From contig JAKSZP010000111.1 of NCBI GenBank assembly GCA_022478985.1, positions 62,001 to 126,000 of the forward strand: DNA of 64,000 nucleotides, written 5' to 3'. Source of the stretch: Massospora cicadina (Eukaryota; Entomophthoromycota; Entomophthoromycetes; Entomophthorales; Entomophthoraceae). The translations under genes and the position numbers were made by a program. Below the pieces are notes generated by a model, which made no database searches, was not told the DNA's origin, and saw only the letters and a list, made by a program, of their open reading frames with translations. Below are positions 33,960 to 44,915 of the stretch, piece after piece (within the stretch, counting starts at the first letter, position 1; every line of letters starts with the position of its first letter).

Positions 33960-36900
33960 GTACGTCCCCTTTGCGCGGATTGGGCGATTTTCCCATTTCC
34001 AAATAAGAAGGGTCCAAAGAGGTTGGCTCTACCCCTCATCACCCAGTGCGACCTCGCTCATGTGGTGTTTAAGCGCTGGGTAACAGTGCTCCCTCTAAAG
34101 ATTCCTCCCCCAATTCCCACACTTCCCAATGCTGAACTTATCTTCCAAATTGAGGAAATCTTTTGTAAGATTATCAGTAAATATATTCCTCACAAGTGGG
34201 AGAGACTTTATAAAACTGATGGCGCTGAATCCTCAGAATCAAAGTCAAAATGTCCGAAATTAATGGGAATAAAGCCCAACAGGTGAAAAACTAATAGTTG
34301 AAAAGGGACAAGTATTGAAATCTTGGATTTAATTGCTGATGACATTGAGCCATTGAGCATTATGATTGCCAACACCAAACTCCCCTCAAAATTATTGGAC
34401 AATCCCCAATGAGAAGTTATAACTATCAGGGACTGTCACCAATAATTCAAAACCCCCATTTTGAGAATTGGGATTGGTGCCAGACATAACCCATTTGGCC
34501 AAATGAATGCCCCAGCGACATGGAATGGGTGGTTTGGCCATCCCAAGCCTGTTTCCAACCCATTGGGACTTCCCCTATGTGGGGTGGCCCTGGGGGAATC
34601 CCGTTGCCCATTGGGCCAGATGCCATTGCACTAACTGACGTAAACACAGTAGAGCCTTGGTTCAGGCGTTTGTGGACAAACTGATAGTGACTCGCCTGCT
34701 GCCAAATCCTTTGATGTCATTTCAAATTAGAATAATCTTCCCCCTTCCCCAAAAATTCGCTGGCTTATGTTGTTTTAAGGCCCCAATCCCTGCTTTGACA
34801 TACTGCCAAATCAAACGCTATTTAAAAGTCGCATTGCACTAAGAAAATTATTGGTCAATTCTCTTGACGTTACTTTCCAATCAAATTCCCACTAGTACCG
34901 AATTTTTACTTAAACTCTTCTTGCCAAAGTCCAAATGGCACTAACTTGGTGGCCCAATGGCCCCTACACTGGATGGGCTATACCCATTTTGATGATTACA
35001 ATCGCTCCCACCATAATCAACTGGATTCATCATGCAAGAATCTTCTGGGAATTTAATCCCGTTATTGAAGCTATCCTCTATCAAGATATGAGGATCTTGT
35101 GGCCTCACATATCTCACCTTCAAGCAAGGTTCTTCCCCCTGTCTCTGCTTTGGTGATAAACCCTTCCACTGGGGATTCCGTATTAGTCAATCTAGTAGTG
35201 CAACACCCTGCAGTAAGTCCCACATGGTATGGGGTTGTATCTGTTTGGCTCATTACTGAGTTTCTTTTCATGCTCATCCTACATCAACGAGCCATTGTCG
35301 CCCAATTTCCTGCACCATACAACGGCATTCAAGTGGCAATGCCTCTGGCATTCTTGTTTTCTTTTTTTAGCGCTTACTAATCCTGACTGGCAGGCCAGTC
35401 TAAACTTCTTATGCCGTTTTCCTAACGCTTTCAAAGTGTTTAGCCCTTTAACTCTTTCCCTTGAAATGAATCAAGAATAGTTGCCCTTGAAAAGCAACTA
35501 GCAAGCGCTTTATCCCGTCTTAAAAAGATTGAACTGCGCCCTTTTAAACCCCCTGTTAAGATTTAGGGGCTTCGCTGCTTGTTCACAAATAAGAACCCCT
35601 AAAGTGATAGCTGCACAGGTTCAATAAGTGCAATCCTCGCGTTGTCTGATGCTATGTATACAATTGATAATAGTATTAAGACTATTCTCAATAGTTGAAT
35701 AGATCACTAGTGTTTGATCCAGCGCTTGACCGGTATTTTTCTACAATTTACTCTAGATGTCCTCAATAGGGTTTATGACTCTTATCCACCTAACTTGATC
35801 CACGCTCAGATTCATAGTTTAAGGCATATCCTCTAGTGACACAAAGTTGGCATAAATTCCCATCTCAGCTCAGCTTCTCTCCTCAGGATCCTTAATCTTT
35901 ACTCTTTATCCTTTAAGAGTCTACAATTAAAGCACACAGCAATAATTCCTTGAAGATGGATGAAACTAATGATGAATTCTACTAATTACTGTTTTTTATT
36001 AAGTGAATTCTCAGGGGAACTATAGAGGAAACTCGGTGCCCAGTCCTCAGTTGGCTGGCTCAGTTATGAAATGGCAGCCGTTGCCATTGAATTATCCTTC
36101 ATTATCTCATCAGCAATGGTATTCCCCATCCTGTTTAGGATTCCATCATTGGACATCCTCGAGACATAAAATGGAAAGAGTCAGAAAACGTTTCCTAACG
36201 TTTTCTAATCAATCCCAGCGAACCAACCAGCTTTGGCAAGCGACCTACTTAGTTAATGGGACTTGAGACCCAATATAGCAGGTCGCAAACCAAAAGATCA
36301 ATTTTCTAATTGCAAGTGGCATCACTTACCTCAAAACTTGCTCCTTAAATTCCCGATTGGTCAGTAATGAAACCCAACCAATACCAATTGGTACACCTGA
36401 TAGTTGTTCATCAATCAACTATCAGATGCCCTCATTTTGTTGGCAACTCTGTCTGACAAGATCTTAAGCATCCATCTAGATCAATCCCTGACAGATCTGA
36501 ACCAGGCGAATTACCTAAAATCCCCAAACATTGTAAACCCAAAATCAGGGTCAACTGATATCCAATTCACTTGCTATAGGGAATTATCCCTAGCGACCCA
36601 TGGTAACTAAATGTCTGGAAATGTGGGCAAAAAACCAACGCCCCCATTACAGGACAAATTCACCCCCAGTGAGGGGAGCATTGCTTCGTTTTGTATATCT
36701 ATGAATCTGTAATGCAATGCGCATCTGACAAGCAAAAATCAAACAAATCATTTCTTGCTTAAGTCATCTGGCATAAGAGATGATTGTTCCTTATATGAAC
36801 AATTTGCATACCTGGGAAGAGGTGAAAGAGGCTCTTTTTGGCTGAATTAGGTTCAAAGCAGAGTCTAAACAGGGAAAAACAGGCCTTTATGAGCCTTAGA

Positions 36901-37800
36901 ATGTATGAAGGTAAACTGACCACTTCCTTTGCTGTGTGGTTTTCAACTCGCTGCTCAGAGATTGTCACCATCTAATATGCTAACCTTTTGATGATGTCAT
37001 TGCAGCCATTTTAACTGGTTTAGCTTCTTGACCTTCTTTAGCCCGGAATATCATTTCAGTGAATCTAAACTTTAAGAACGTCTATGACATAAAAGAGGCT
37101 TTATTAGACGTCGCTGATTTCTCTATATGTGCGACACCAAATGAAGCTGTGGTGAAACTTAAAGTGCTAAACATTGAGGAGCTTTTGCCTTTAGGACAGT
37201 GAGGGTGGAACCAACGATCCCATGAGCCCACCAAGCCTATCCCCTCTTTGAAACCTTCTCCTTTGGTGCGACTTAAAACCAATATCATTCCCTCCTGTAG
37301 TCTGAGACCTGTAAGGCAGTTAATACCGTACTCTCACACAAGCTTACTAAATATGCTGTTCCTTCCCCTCCAACCAAGCTGGTAGTTGCGCGCCCTAATG
37401 GTAGCCCCTGTAACAATTGGAGGGCTTGCTGAAAAGATGTATGGTCAGAGGATAGCTACCCAACCTCCTGTGCCTGCCTCCCCTACCTCAATTGCAACAT
37501 TGCCAACTGTTGAGAATACTCCTAGGGATGAATATGAGGGGTGTTATGATGATGTTGGTTACTATATATTGTCTTACCCACAGAAGTAAAGGTCCCTGAT
37601 TGATCGAACACTGAAGGAGTAGATGAGACCACCATACCTGAGAAAACATACCCTATCCAAGTTCTAGGGTGTCCCAAAGTTATTGACACTGCCAACGATT
37701 CCAATCAGTTCTTGGATGATTTGATTCAACTTCTTCAGCAGATTCATACCATGTAATCCATTTTGGATAAATACCCTGAGACTGCTCATAAACTAACCTC
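33960..37800 (+). pseudogene. J gag region
   Basis: Near the start TQCDLAHVVFKRWVTVLPLK (~34041-34100) matches L's minus-strand TQGDLAHVVFKHWVTALPLK (~49210-49150) and N's DLGHVVDDRWVTAL (~59313). This makes it the best N-terminal marker of this gag family. Downstream, AMPLAFLFSFFSAY (~35337) corresponds to the Trp-rich FW.F.WVLTH block of the other copies. From 36000 to 37800 only short frames remain, such as 36003-36266. Stops and indels are dense. Confidence 0.65.
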
Positions 37801-37819
37801 CACCTTCTGGCTCTAGGAG

Positions 37820-38060
37820 GTCTTGGCTCTTTCTCCCAACTTTAAAGGGACACTCACCAAGGTGGAAGTGGTCATTTCTAGAGTCCAGGTATTGGCCATC
37901 CTGGTTACTGGATCCCCAGTTAACGTAATATCCCTAAAATTGATCAAAAAGATAAATCTGGCTCCTGACTTGAAGTATAATCAAGAGTATGGAAAAGCGG
38001 GGCCAAACAACACTTGTGCCATTGGGGCATACTCTTCCCTTCTTATCTGAATTGGAAAGC
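37820..38060 (+). pseudogene. J aspartic protease
   Basis: The frame 37823-38050 contains VQVLAILVTGSPVNVISLKL (~37880). The retropepsin motif DTGSPV is present but Asp reads Val, so the catalytic residue is lost. YSSLLI ends the frame at 38050. Position right after gag supports the call. Confidence 0.72.
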
Positions 38061-38603
38061 TTACTTTATCGGCATCAGCAGTGTCTTTGGACAACAACAC
38101 TTATGAGATTCTCATAGGTACTCAATTTATGATTTGTACAAAGGAATATTCAACATAAAGCAATGTTTCCTCTCATTACTCAACTACTAAGTCCCTTTAG
38201 CCTTATCCAATAAAGGTCCCAGCAAGAACGAATAATCTTGCCTGGCAAAATACTTATTTTTTGCTTTGCCTTTGCAATATACCACCTCTGGGCGCAATAC
38301 TAAGAAATTGTCTAATTAGTGGATCCTAGGGATGGTATTACTTTTTTATGCTGCAGATGAGGTAGTGATTAAGCCTGGTGATTAACAAGTGGTTAAAACA
38401 AAAATCACTCTCTAATTCCCACACCACTGCTTGTTGAACCTCATAAGTAATGAGGGCGTTAGCCCCTTAGAGCCTCGGGTATTGTCTGGTATACTAGACC
38501 TGGCCTACTAGAGGCCTATCACCCTTCTGTTAGGGAGCCTCATCAGCAAGTACATCTTTGTAAAAAAAACACCATGAGATTGGCAGATGCTTATTGGCCC
38601 TTT

Positions 38604-39226
38604 TATAATGAACGAGTTTGCACCAATATCCCACAAGGTTATTTGGGAAGTAAGAGCCATATAATTGAATCCACTAGAGACCAGCCCACAAGAGCCAATC
38701 CCCAAACCCATCCGCCGAGTTCCGCCATTGCCACGTGCCCTTGGATCCCTGTCCACACGCTGTAAGAGGATACCAAGTAACACACCAACGCCACACCATG
38801 CCCACTATTGGAGCCTATGTCCTCTGATCTGATTATTCTATTTTTAAATAAAATATTCTTTTTGACTTGCAACCAAATATTTATATGATTTTTAGGGTTA
38901 TTGTAGAATACTCAACTGGCTATTCAAGCCAGTCTATCCTCGAATATAGAGTGCTTTGCAAATATAGAATAGGCTTTACCTATATGCCAAGCTCTTGAAC
39001 CATCCAGCACATTTTGGGCGAAGATTTCATTCCCCATGGAATCATCATCCAAAACACTCATAAGTCCAATGTCATATTGACTTGGATGCATTTTGGCTTT
39101 AAACCAACAAATTTTCCTCCCTCAAATTCCTCTTTATTCAGGTTTCTTCTTATTAATTTCCTATTTGGATCGAGTACTAATTGATCCATTGTAATTTACA
39201 TATCAGGTACTACATGATCCATCACA
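38604..39226 (+). repeat. Left LTR of K
   Basis: Matches 40216-40834 throughout, for example CCATCCAGCACATTTTGGGC and CCATTCCCCATGGAATCAT-like segments in both. Confidence 0.9.
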
Positions 39227-39359
39227 TCACCCCCCTGTGAAGATTGGAATCCCTGGGCCATCCCCAGGAACTGCGTGCTGATTTCACCCATTTGCCATGT
39301 CATCTCCTCCTTTGGATCACCTTTCCACTTCACTCATGCACGCAGATGGCCCCTTTGCC

Positions 39360-39945
39360 CATCTCCCTAGCTCTGGATCCGGTGCTCTGCGCTGATCCGC
39401 CTGTCATCTCTGGTGGGCCCCCACCTGTTCCAAACAGCCCCATAACTTCTCCTCGGTATCCATCTGGGCATATACTTTCCTATCTGGCCCTCAGTATGAT
39501 CCATCCATGGCTCCTCTGGACGCTCTTTGTGTATCCGCCTGTCGCTTCTGTTGGGCCACCACCCACCCCAAACTTCCCCCATAGCTCTCCCTTGGTATCC
39601 GCCAGGGCACATGCCATCTCATCCGCCTCCTGACACACTCTGTCCATGGCCCTTCTGGACGCTCCTTATGGATCTGCCTGTTGCTTTTGCTGGGCCACCA
39701 CCCACTCCACACCTCCCCCATAGAATTCTCTTGATATGCGCCATGGCCAACGCCATTTCATCCGCCCCCTGGTACAACACATCCACAGCTCCTTTGGATG
39801 CCTTTTGGGTATCCGCCTGCTACTCCTGATGGGCCACTGCCTGCGCCATACTCCTCCATTGATTCTCATCGATATCCGCCATAGCCTGCGCCATTTCATC
39901 TGCCCCCCAGTACAATTCACTCCCAGTTCCTCTGGACACTTGAGC
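39360..39945. repeat. Tandem array of ~150-base units in K
   Basis: About four imperfect units share GATCCGCCTGT.., GGGCC(A/C)CC.CC., TCT/CCTTGGTATCCG and CCATGGC.CCTCTGGA strings. The array is pyrimidine-rich on the plus strand and Pro/Ser-rich or Trp/Arg-rich when translated, so its open frames look like by-products. Confidence 0.8.
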
Positions 39946-39984
39946 CAACCACCTCTGTCATTTCACTCATGATACTTCTTTCAG

Positions 39985-40190
39985 ATCACAGTAGATCCAT
40001 TTCTTTCCTTTCTGAACCTCAACCTGCTTCAACTCACAGTCAGTCCATTCCCCCCTTCCAAAACATCCACCTCTTTGACTCACAGCCAGTCCATTCCTCC
40101 CCTTCTAAAACATCCGCCTCCTTTGACTCACAGACAGTCCATTCCATTTCTCCATCCAGGACATCCACCTCCATCCACTCATGGCTGAAC
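39985..40190. repeat. Tandem array of ~50-base units in K
   Basis: About four units, each with CACAGNCAGTCCATTCC and ACATCC(A/G)CCTC, differing in length by a few bases. Confidence 0.85.
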
Positions 40191-40215
40191 TAAGAAACAG
40201 TTGAGTTGAGTCTAA

Positions 40216-40834
40216 TGTAATGAACGAGTTTGCATTAATATCCCACAAGGGAATTGGGAAGTTAGATCCATATAACTGACTCCACTAGAGACCAGCCCAC
40301 CAGAGCCAATCCCAGAACCCATCCACCGAGTTCTGCCATTGCCACATGCCCTCAGATCCCTGTCTACACGCTGTAAAGATACCAAGTAACACGCCAACGC
40401 CACACCATGCCTACTATTGGAGCCCATGTCCTCAGATCTGATTACTCTAAGTTTAAATAAAATTTTTTTGACTTTCAACCAAATCTTTATTTGATTTTTA
40501 GGGTTATCATAGAAGACTCAACTGGCTTTTTAAGCCAACCTATCCTCAAATATATAGTGCTTTGCGAATATAAAATAGGTTTTCCCTCTATGCTAAGCTC
40601 TCCTGAACCATCCAGCACATTTTGGGCGAATATTCCATTCCCCATGGAATCATTGTCCAAAACACTCATAAATCCAATGTCATATTGACTCAGATTCATT
40701 TCAGCTTCAGACTGAAAAATTTTCCCCGCTCTGATTTCCCTTTATTCGGGTTTCTTCGTATTAATTTCCTATTCAGATCAAGTATTAACTGATCCATTGT
40801 AATGTACAGATCAGGTACCACCTGATCCGTTACA
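40216..40834 (+). repeat. Right LTR of K
   Basis: 619 bases, TGTAATGAACG..CCGTTACA, partner of 38604-39226. It is better preserved at the termini. Confidence 0.9.
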
Positions 40835-40840
40835 CCCATG

Positions 40841-41830
40841 GAGGATATTGAACGTATTCACTTCATTGGCTTCACGTTGGATATGGGCTTGCCAATGGAT
40901 AACCTGTTATGTACCTTAACCAATGTCCATATCTCAGATGATCTGACCCCATATGAACTTGACAAAGCTCACACATTATTTTAAGGACGTAGCAACATAT
41001 TCTCTATATATGATAATGACTATGGTTATATGAAGTACTGTAGCCACTCCATTGATGTGGGTGATGCCCGTCCTATTTGGTCAAAACCCTACTGCAAGTC
41101 AAAAGTGAAAGAGCAGCAGATGAGGACGGAGCTCAAGCAGTTACTAGATGTAAGGTTACTATTCCTTCACAAATTTTGGGCTTTCCCCTTTTACTATTCA
41201 AAAAGAAGACCTGAGGTCATTGGATAGTCATGGACTACCGGATATTAATCAACTTCACAAAAAGGATATCTATTCTATCCCCCGCATTAACAACGCTCAT
41301 GCACAAATCTCCAGATCTAACTTCTTCTCCACAATGGACTTGGCTGGCGCTATTGGCTAATGGGCTTCTCTCCTCAAGATCAGGGAAAATGTGCTCTTAT
41401 TTGCAGTGAGGGTCTCTTCCAACCCACCCAATTAACTCAAAGGTTGTGCAATTCACCTGCAACTTTATAGCGCGCCATGGATCACATCTTGCAGTATTTA
41501 AAGTTAAGTTGTGTCATCTTCTATCTTGATGGCATCACGGTGTTCTCAAAAACCTTTAACAAAATCTTGATCACCTGAAGGAGGTGTTTCAATGCTTACG
41601 TGAGTCAAATATCAAGTTAAAACCCTCAAAGTGTACTTTTTTAGTACTAGACTCAAAGTGTACTTTCTCCCAAAAATATTTGATTTCCTTGGACACTAAA
41701 TTTCTCAAGAGGGGATCTAACCCAAATAAGATAAGGCCAAAGAAATCTCAAAAATGCCTCCACCTAAAAATTTATGGAATATTTAGGTATTTCTAAGGAA
41801 GCTGGGGTATTATCATCAGCTCATCCCTAA
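40841..41830 (+). pseudogene. J reverse transcriptase
   Basis: ELKQLLDVRLLFLHKFWAFP (~41127) is the N-terminal RT region. ATMDLAG-like sequence lies near 41335. LKLSCVIFYLDGITVFSKTF (~41503-41562) holds the active-site box as YLDG (codons 41522-41533), with Gly replacing the second Asp as in H. IKLKPSKCTFL (~41611) is the palm end; right there a 12-base tiny insertion with its duplication breaks the sequence (41625-41666). Stops and frameshifts occur throughout. Confidence 0.85.
41640..41651 (-). repeat. Tiny A-tailed insertion, copy 2
   Basis: Plus strand TTTAGTACTAGA between perfect 15-base direct repeats CTCAAAGTGTACTTT (41625-41639, 41652-41666). The repeat duplicates part of J's RT reading frame, so the insertion came after J. 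Confidence 0.88.
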
Positions 41831-41899
41831 GTTTGCTCAACTCAGTGAGCCCTTCGTCAGCCTCCTGACTAGGAATACCCCTTTCCATTAGAGCAATTA

Positions 41900-42330
41900 A
41901 CAGAAGGTCGCTTTTGAGATGCTAAATCAACTGCTATAACAACGTTCTATCTTGAGAGCACCCTGACTATAAAAACCATTTATATTATTTACCAATGCCT
42001 CATACTACGCCTGTGGGGCCATCTTATCCCAATTGGATGAAAACGGTGTATATCATCCTGTATCCCATTTCAGTAAAATGCTGTCAAAAGTGAATTCAAT
42101 TACAGCGTAACGGAGAAGGAGTGCCTTGCCATTCTGTTAGCTGCAAAGCACTACTACCATTTCCAGTATGGAACTACTTCACAGTGATTATAGTCCACAC
42201 TTCTCTAAAATGGTTACAGAACATGAAGAATCCTACTGAGAAGTTAGCGCGCTGGGCTCTAAAGCTCCATTATTATGACATGATTAATTGAATAATGTGC
42301 TGGAACCTGTCACATGTACGTTGATGGATT
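41900..42330 (+). pseudogene. J RNase H
   Basis: FTNASYYACGAILSQLDE (~41990) marks the DAS region (Asn-Ala-Ser here). YSVTEKECLAILLAAKHYY-like sequence follows (~42100) and TEKLARWALKLHYYDM (~42235) ends it. The frame is broken at several places. Confidence 0.8.
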
Positions 42331-42499
42331 AAAGAGGCTGCCAGCCCTGCACTTGGATGAAAGTGAGGCGGAAAATTATAAGATCTCTTAATGACCCCAA
42401 TGACTGGGAGGATGAGGATGATCATGTTTAGAAAATGTTAGCCCTGCATTCCTGAAACACTAAAGTGGAGAGTGGGAAGTTGTATAAGCAGGTGAGAAA

Positions 42500-43575
42500 A
42501 AATTGACTTCCTTACCATCAGCCCTCAGAATGCAAACCTGCTATCCTGGAAACTCACTTTACCCTAGGTCATTGGAGAGCAAAGAAACCCTATGAGTGGA
42601 TTAGGAGAGTGGTACTATGGGTAGGCATTATGGAAATTATTTTTGAAGTCTTAGATGCCTGCCTCACGCATAAGAAGCAATCCAGTTTCAAGGCTAAATA
42701 CCTATATCAACCAACTACCCTTTAAAACCATTCCACATCATCAGCCTAGACGTAGTAGGTCCCCTCCCACAGAATACTGGTGGAAACAAATCTATCCTAG
42801 TTGGTTTTGACCACTTTACTAAGTGGGTTGAAGCCGTGGCTCTCCCTTCCCAAAAGCCAAAACCACAGCCACGTTTTTACATCAAAACATTTTCACTCAT
42901 CATGGCTGTCCCCAAGTACTACTCTGCGACAATGAAAGAACTTCATCTCCAGAGTAATCAAAATCCTGGCTACTTCCATGGGAGCCCAACAACTTTTCTT
43001 GGCTCCATATAATCCCTCTACCAATGTGACCATGGAAAAAGCGAATGGAACCTTGGTATCCATCCTAAAAAAATGGCCACTTCTGATCCACGTCACTGGG
43101 ATCACTCCCTACCCAGTGCACTTATGGCCTACCATATTAGTTATCACTGGATTCTGAAAATGTCCTCATTCCATGTATTGTATGGGTGGAAGCCAAGAAT
43201 ACCTGCCCTCTTAGATAAAGATGTATTAACCTCTAGAGTTGAGGAACCTGAGAAAACCATGAGAAGATTGGCTCAGCGCATCATCCAGCTCCAATCTGAG
43301 GCTATGACAAATCTATCTAAAATGGTGACTAAAGTAGGGCAGGCTGCTAATGAGCTTTGAGCTTCCCTACCTTCATTCCAAGTGTCTGATATAGTCCTAT
43401 ACTACCATAATTGCATCACTACTAGAAGCAGCAATCTTAAATCAATTTGGAAGGGTCCTTTCATCGTCACCTATAAGAGAGTAGATGCGTACTCTATAAA
43501 GTCCTTGGCTACAGGGATTATCAATAATTGGGTACATGACCACTTCCTATGGCCTTATTCTCACCCAACATTCTT
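42500..43575 (+). pseudogene. J integrase
   Basis: A zinc-module remnant is near 42550-42680 (H.TLGH, CLTHKK). A core start LVGFDHFTKWVEAVALP (~42797) has the first Asp. HHGCPQVLLCDNE-like sequence (~42895) has the second. Dense breaks follow, then the frame 43073-43360 (DPRHWDHSLPSALMAYHIS). The GPY/F module is at 43382-43560: FQVSDIVLYYHN, IWKGPFIVTYKRVDAYSIKS, IINNWVHDHFL. Confidence 0.85.
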
Positions 43576-43585
43576 GAGGGGGTGA

Positions 43586-44341
43586 TGTCAGAAAATTGCC
43601 ATCTCAACTTCAGCACAAGAATGTCTTAGGTGAGAATCGTCCCCAATTTATCATATACCGTTGGTCAATTACAAGTACAATTTCATGATAACAACATATT
43701 GGATGACAATAATGACAATATCAGCTTAAAGACCCTGGTCAAATATTGGTGGAACCCTTGAATTGGGGTAATACTTTATTAGTTACCTCTCAGAAAAATA
43801 GCATGATGTTGGGCAGTAGGGTTGCCCTGACCATGCAGCTGAATTAGGGGAGTCCATCAGAGGCTCCTCCCCGGGCCACATCTAGTTCAATTCAAACATA
43901 AGTGGGGAACACCCCCTTTTATAGGCTTGGAGGAGGTCCCCGAGGTGCAATTATTTTCTCTAATGGGGATTGGCTGAAATATATCAAATAGTTTATCCCA
44001 CAGGTTCATCTTACCTAAAAATAACTTTCCATCAGTCATTCTACCAAAGTGAAGCAAGTTTTCCAAGATCTGATAGGTCAAATTTCCATATTACCTAATT
44101 TAGACCTTACTAAGTTATTCCAAACATTAGCATTGAATTCACTTTAAAACTCAATACAGTTTAAATACTGAGTGTTAAGATATCAAGAGGGTTCATTTTT
44201 TTCCACACGCCACCACTAACAAAAATTATATAAAAACCAGATTTTAGTTTTATTAGTGTTTTTATCATCAACATAAGTAATTCATCTGTGGAATTCAGCG
44301 GAGATCAGCACCAGCGAGCAACATTTAGCTAGATTCCCAAA
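43586..44341 (+). repeat. 3' LTR of J
   Basis: 756 bases, TGTCAGAAAATTGCC..GATTCCCAAA. It holds the empty target of tiny insertion copy 1 and a TATATAAAA at 44227-44235. Confidence 0.92.
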
Positions 44342-44915
44342 GTTATAATTTGATTAATGTTGACTAGAAGTTGAGGATAATTGAAAGTAAGTTTATAATT
44401 AAGTTTTTGGAGGTTGTCAGAAGTTTGAATGCCAAAGGTTAATAATGGTAAATGCAGCGATATGGTTATGATTCCACTGAGAGTTGTCAAGCAAATAGTG
44501 AGTGAGTTGACCTGCTTGGTAGAGTTTTATAAAAGACTGCAGCAAGAGAGATAAAAGTTTGCATTATATAATGAAAAGGGGATTTCTTTTTGTTGGTAAG
44601 CTGCAGTGAACTCTGTAGCGCAAAAAGATAATTGGTGTAGATCTCTTAGGTTTGGCAGTATGAAGCTGCTTTTAATAATAAAGATTGTGTTCACTAAAGG
44701 GCTTGATCTACTACAAATATTTTACTATTTTTTTGAGGAACGACGTTCTTCATATCATCTTTCCATTGTATCTGTGGGCTTAACCTCTGTGCAACAATCT
44801 GCCAGATCTTATCTAATATGACTAGAAGATTGACACTGTTATCAACAACATGAATTGTCACCAGAGAGAGCATACAAGGTCATGATGGCCTTTTAAAGTC
44901 TGTGTTTTACTATAT

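Larger units (their letters stand above)
38604..40834 (+). mobile_element. Miniature LTR retrotransposon K without coding body
   Basis: Two LTRs, 38604-39226 (623 bases) and 40216-40834 (619 bases), in direct orientation, surround only 989 bases. The right LTR starts TGTAATGAACG and ends CGTTACA; the left has decayed to TATAATG..CATCACA. Flanking five bases (CCTTT/CCCAT) match only weakly. It lies between J's protease and RT. The interior has no gag or pol motif and consists almost wholly of two tandem-repeat arrays. No TGG primer site follows the left LTR (TCACCCCCC). This fits a terminal-repeat retrotransposon in miniature that depends on another element. Strand is nominal. Confidence 0.85.
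33093..44341 (+). mobile_element. Ty3/Gypsy LTR retrotransposon J
   Basis: J inserted into H's 3' LTR with a perfect duplication GTTAT (33088-33092, 44342-44346). LTRs are 33093-33879 and 43586-44341. Body order is primer site, long gag region (33960-37800), protease (~37850), RT (from 40841), RNase H, integrase with GPY/F, then a short polypurine run (TGAGGGGGTGA, 43575-43585) before the 3' LTR. It carries K (38604-40834) between protease and RT and two tiny insertions (33684, 41640). No chromodomain follows the GPY/F module. RT box is YLDG. Confidence 0.92.
25859..44835 (+). mobile_element. Ty3/Gypsy LTR retrotransposon H, host of J
   Basis: LTRs are at 25859-26486 (628 bases) and 32954-33092 plus 44347-44835 (628 bases when J is removed). 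Without J the element is about 7.7 kb. Order is LTR, primer site, gag (26611-28760), protease (~29400), RT (~30400-31050), RNase H, integrase, polypurine tract, LTR. The flanking five bases are CTAGT and CTGTT, only a weak match. No chromodomain is seen. Protease and linker motifs pair it with B. All frames are broken by stops and indels. RT box is YLDG. Confidence 0.9.
32954..44835 (+). repeat. 3' LTR of H, split by J
   Basis: Pieces 32954-33092 and 44347-44835 rejoin to 628 bases when J and one GTTAT duplication are removed, equal to the 5' LTR length. Confidence 0.9.

Noticed and set aside
39367..39920. Overlapping minus-strand open frames in K rich in Trp, Arg and Gly
   Set aside because: They arise from translating ~150-base tandem repeats in several frames; no start context, domain or conservation.
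25854..44840. Clean 5-base target duplication for H
   Set aside because: Flanks CTAGT and CTGTT match at only three of five positions; H's limits are supported by its LTRs, not by the duplication.
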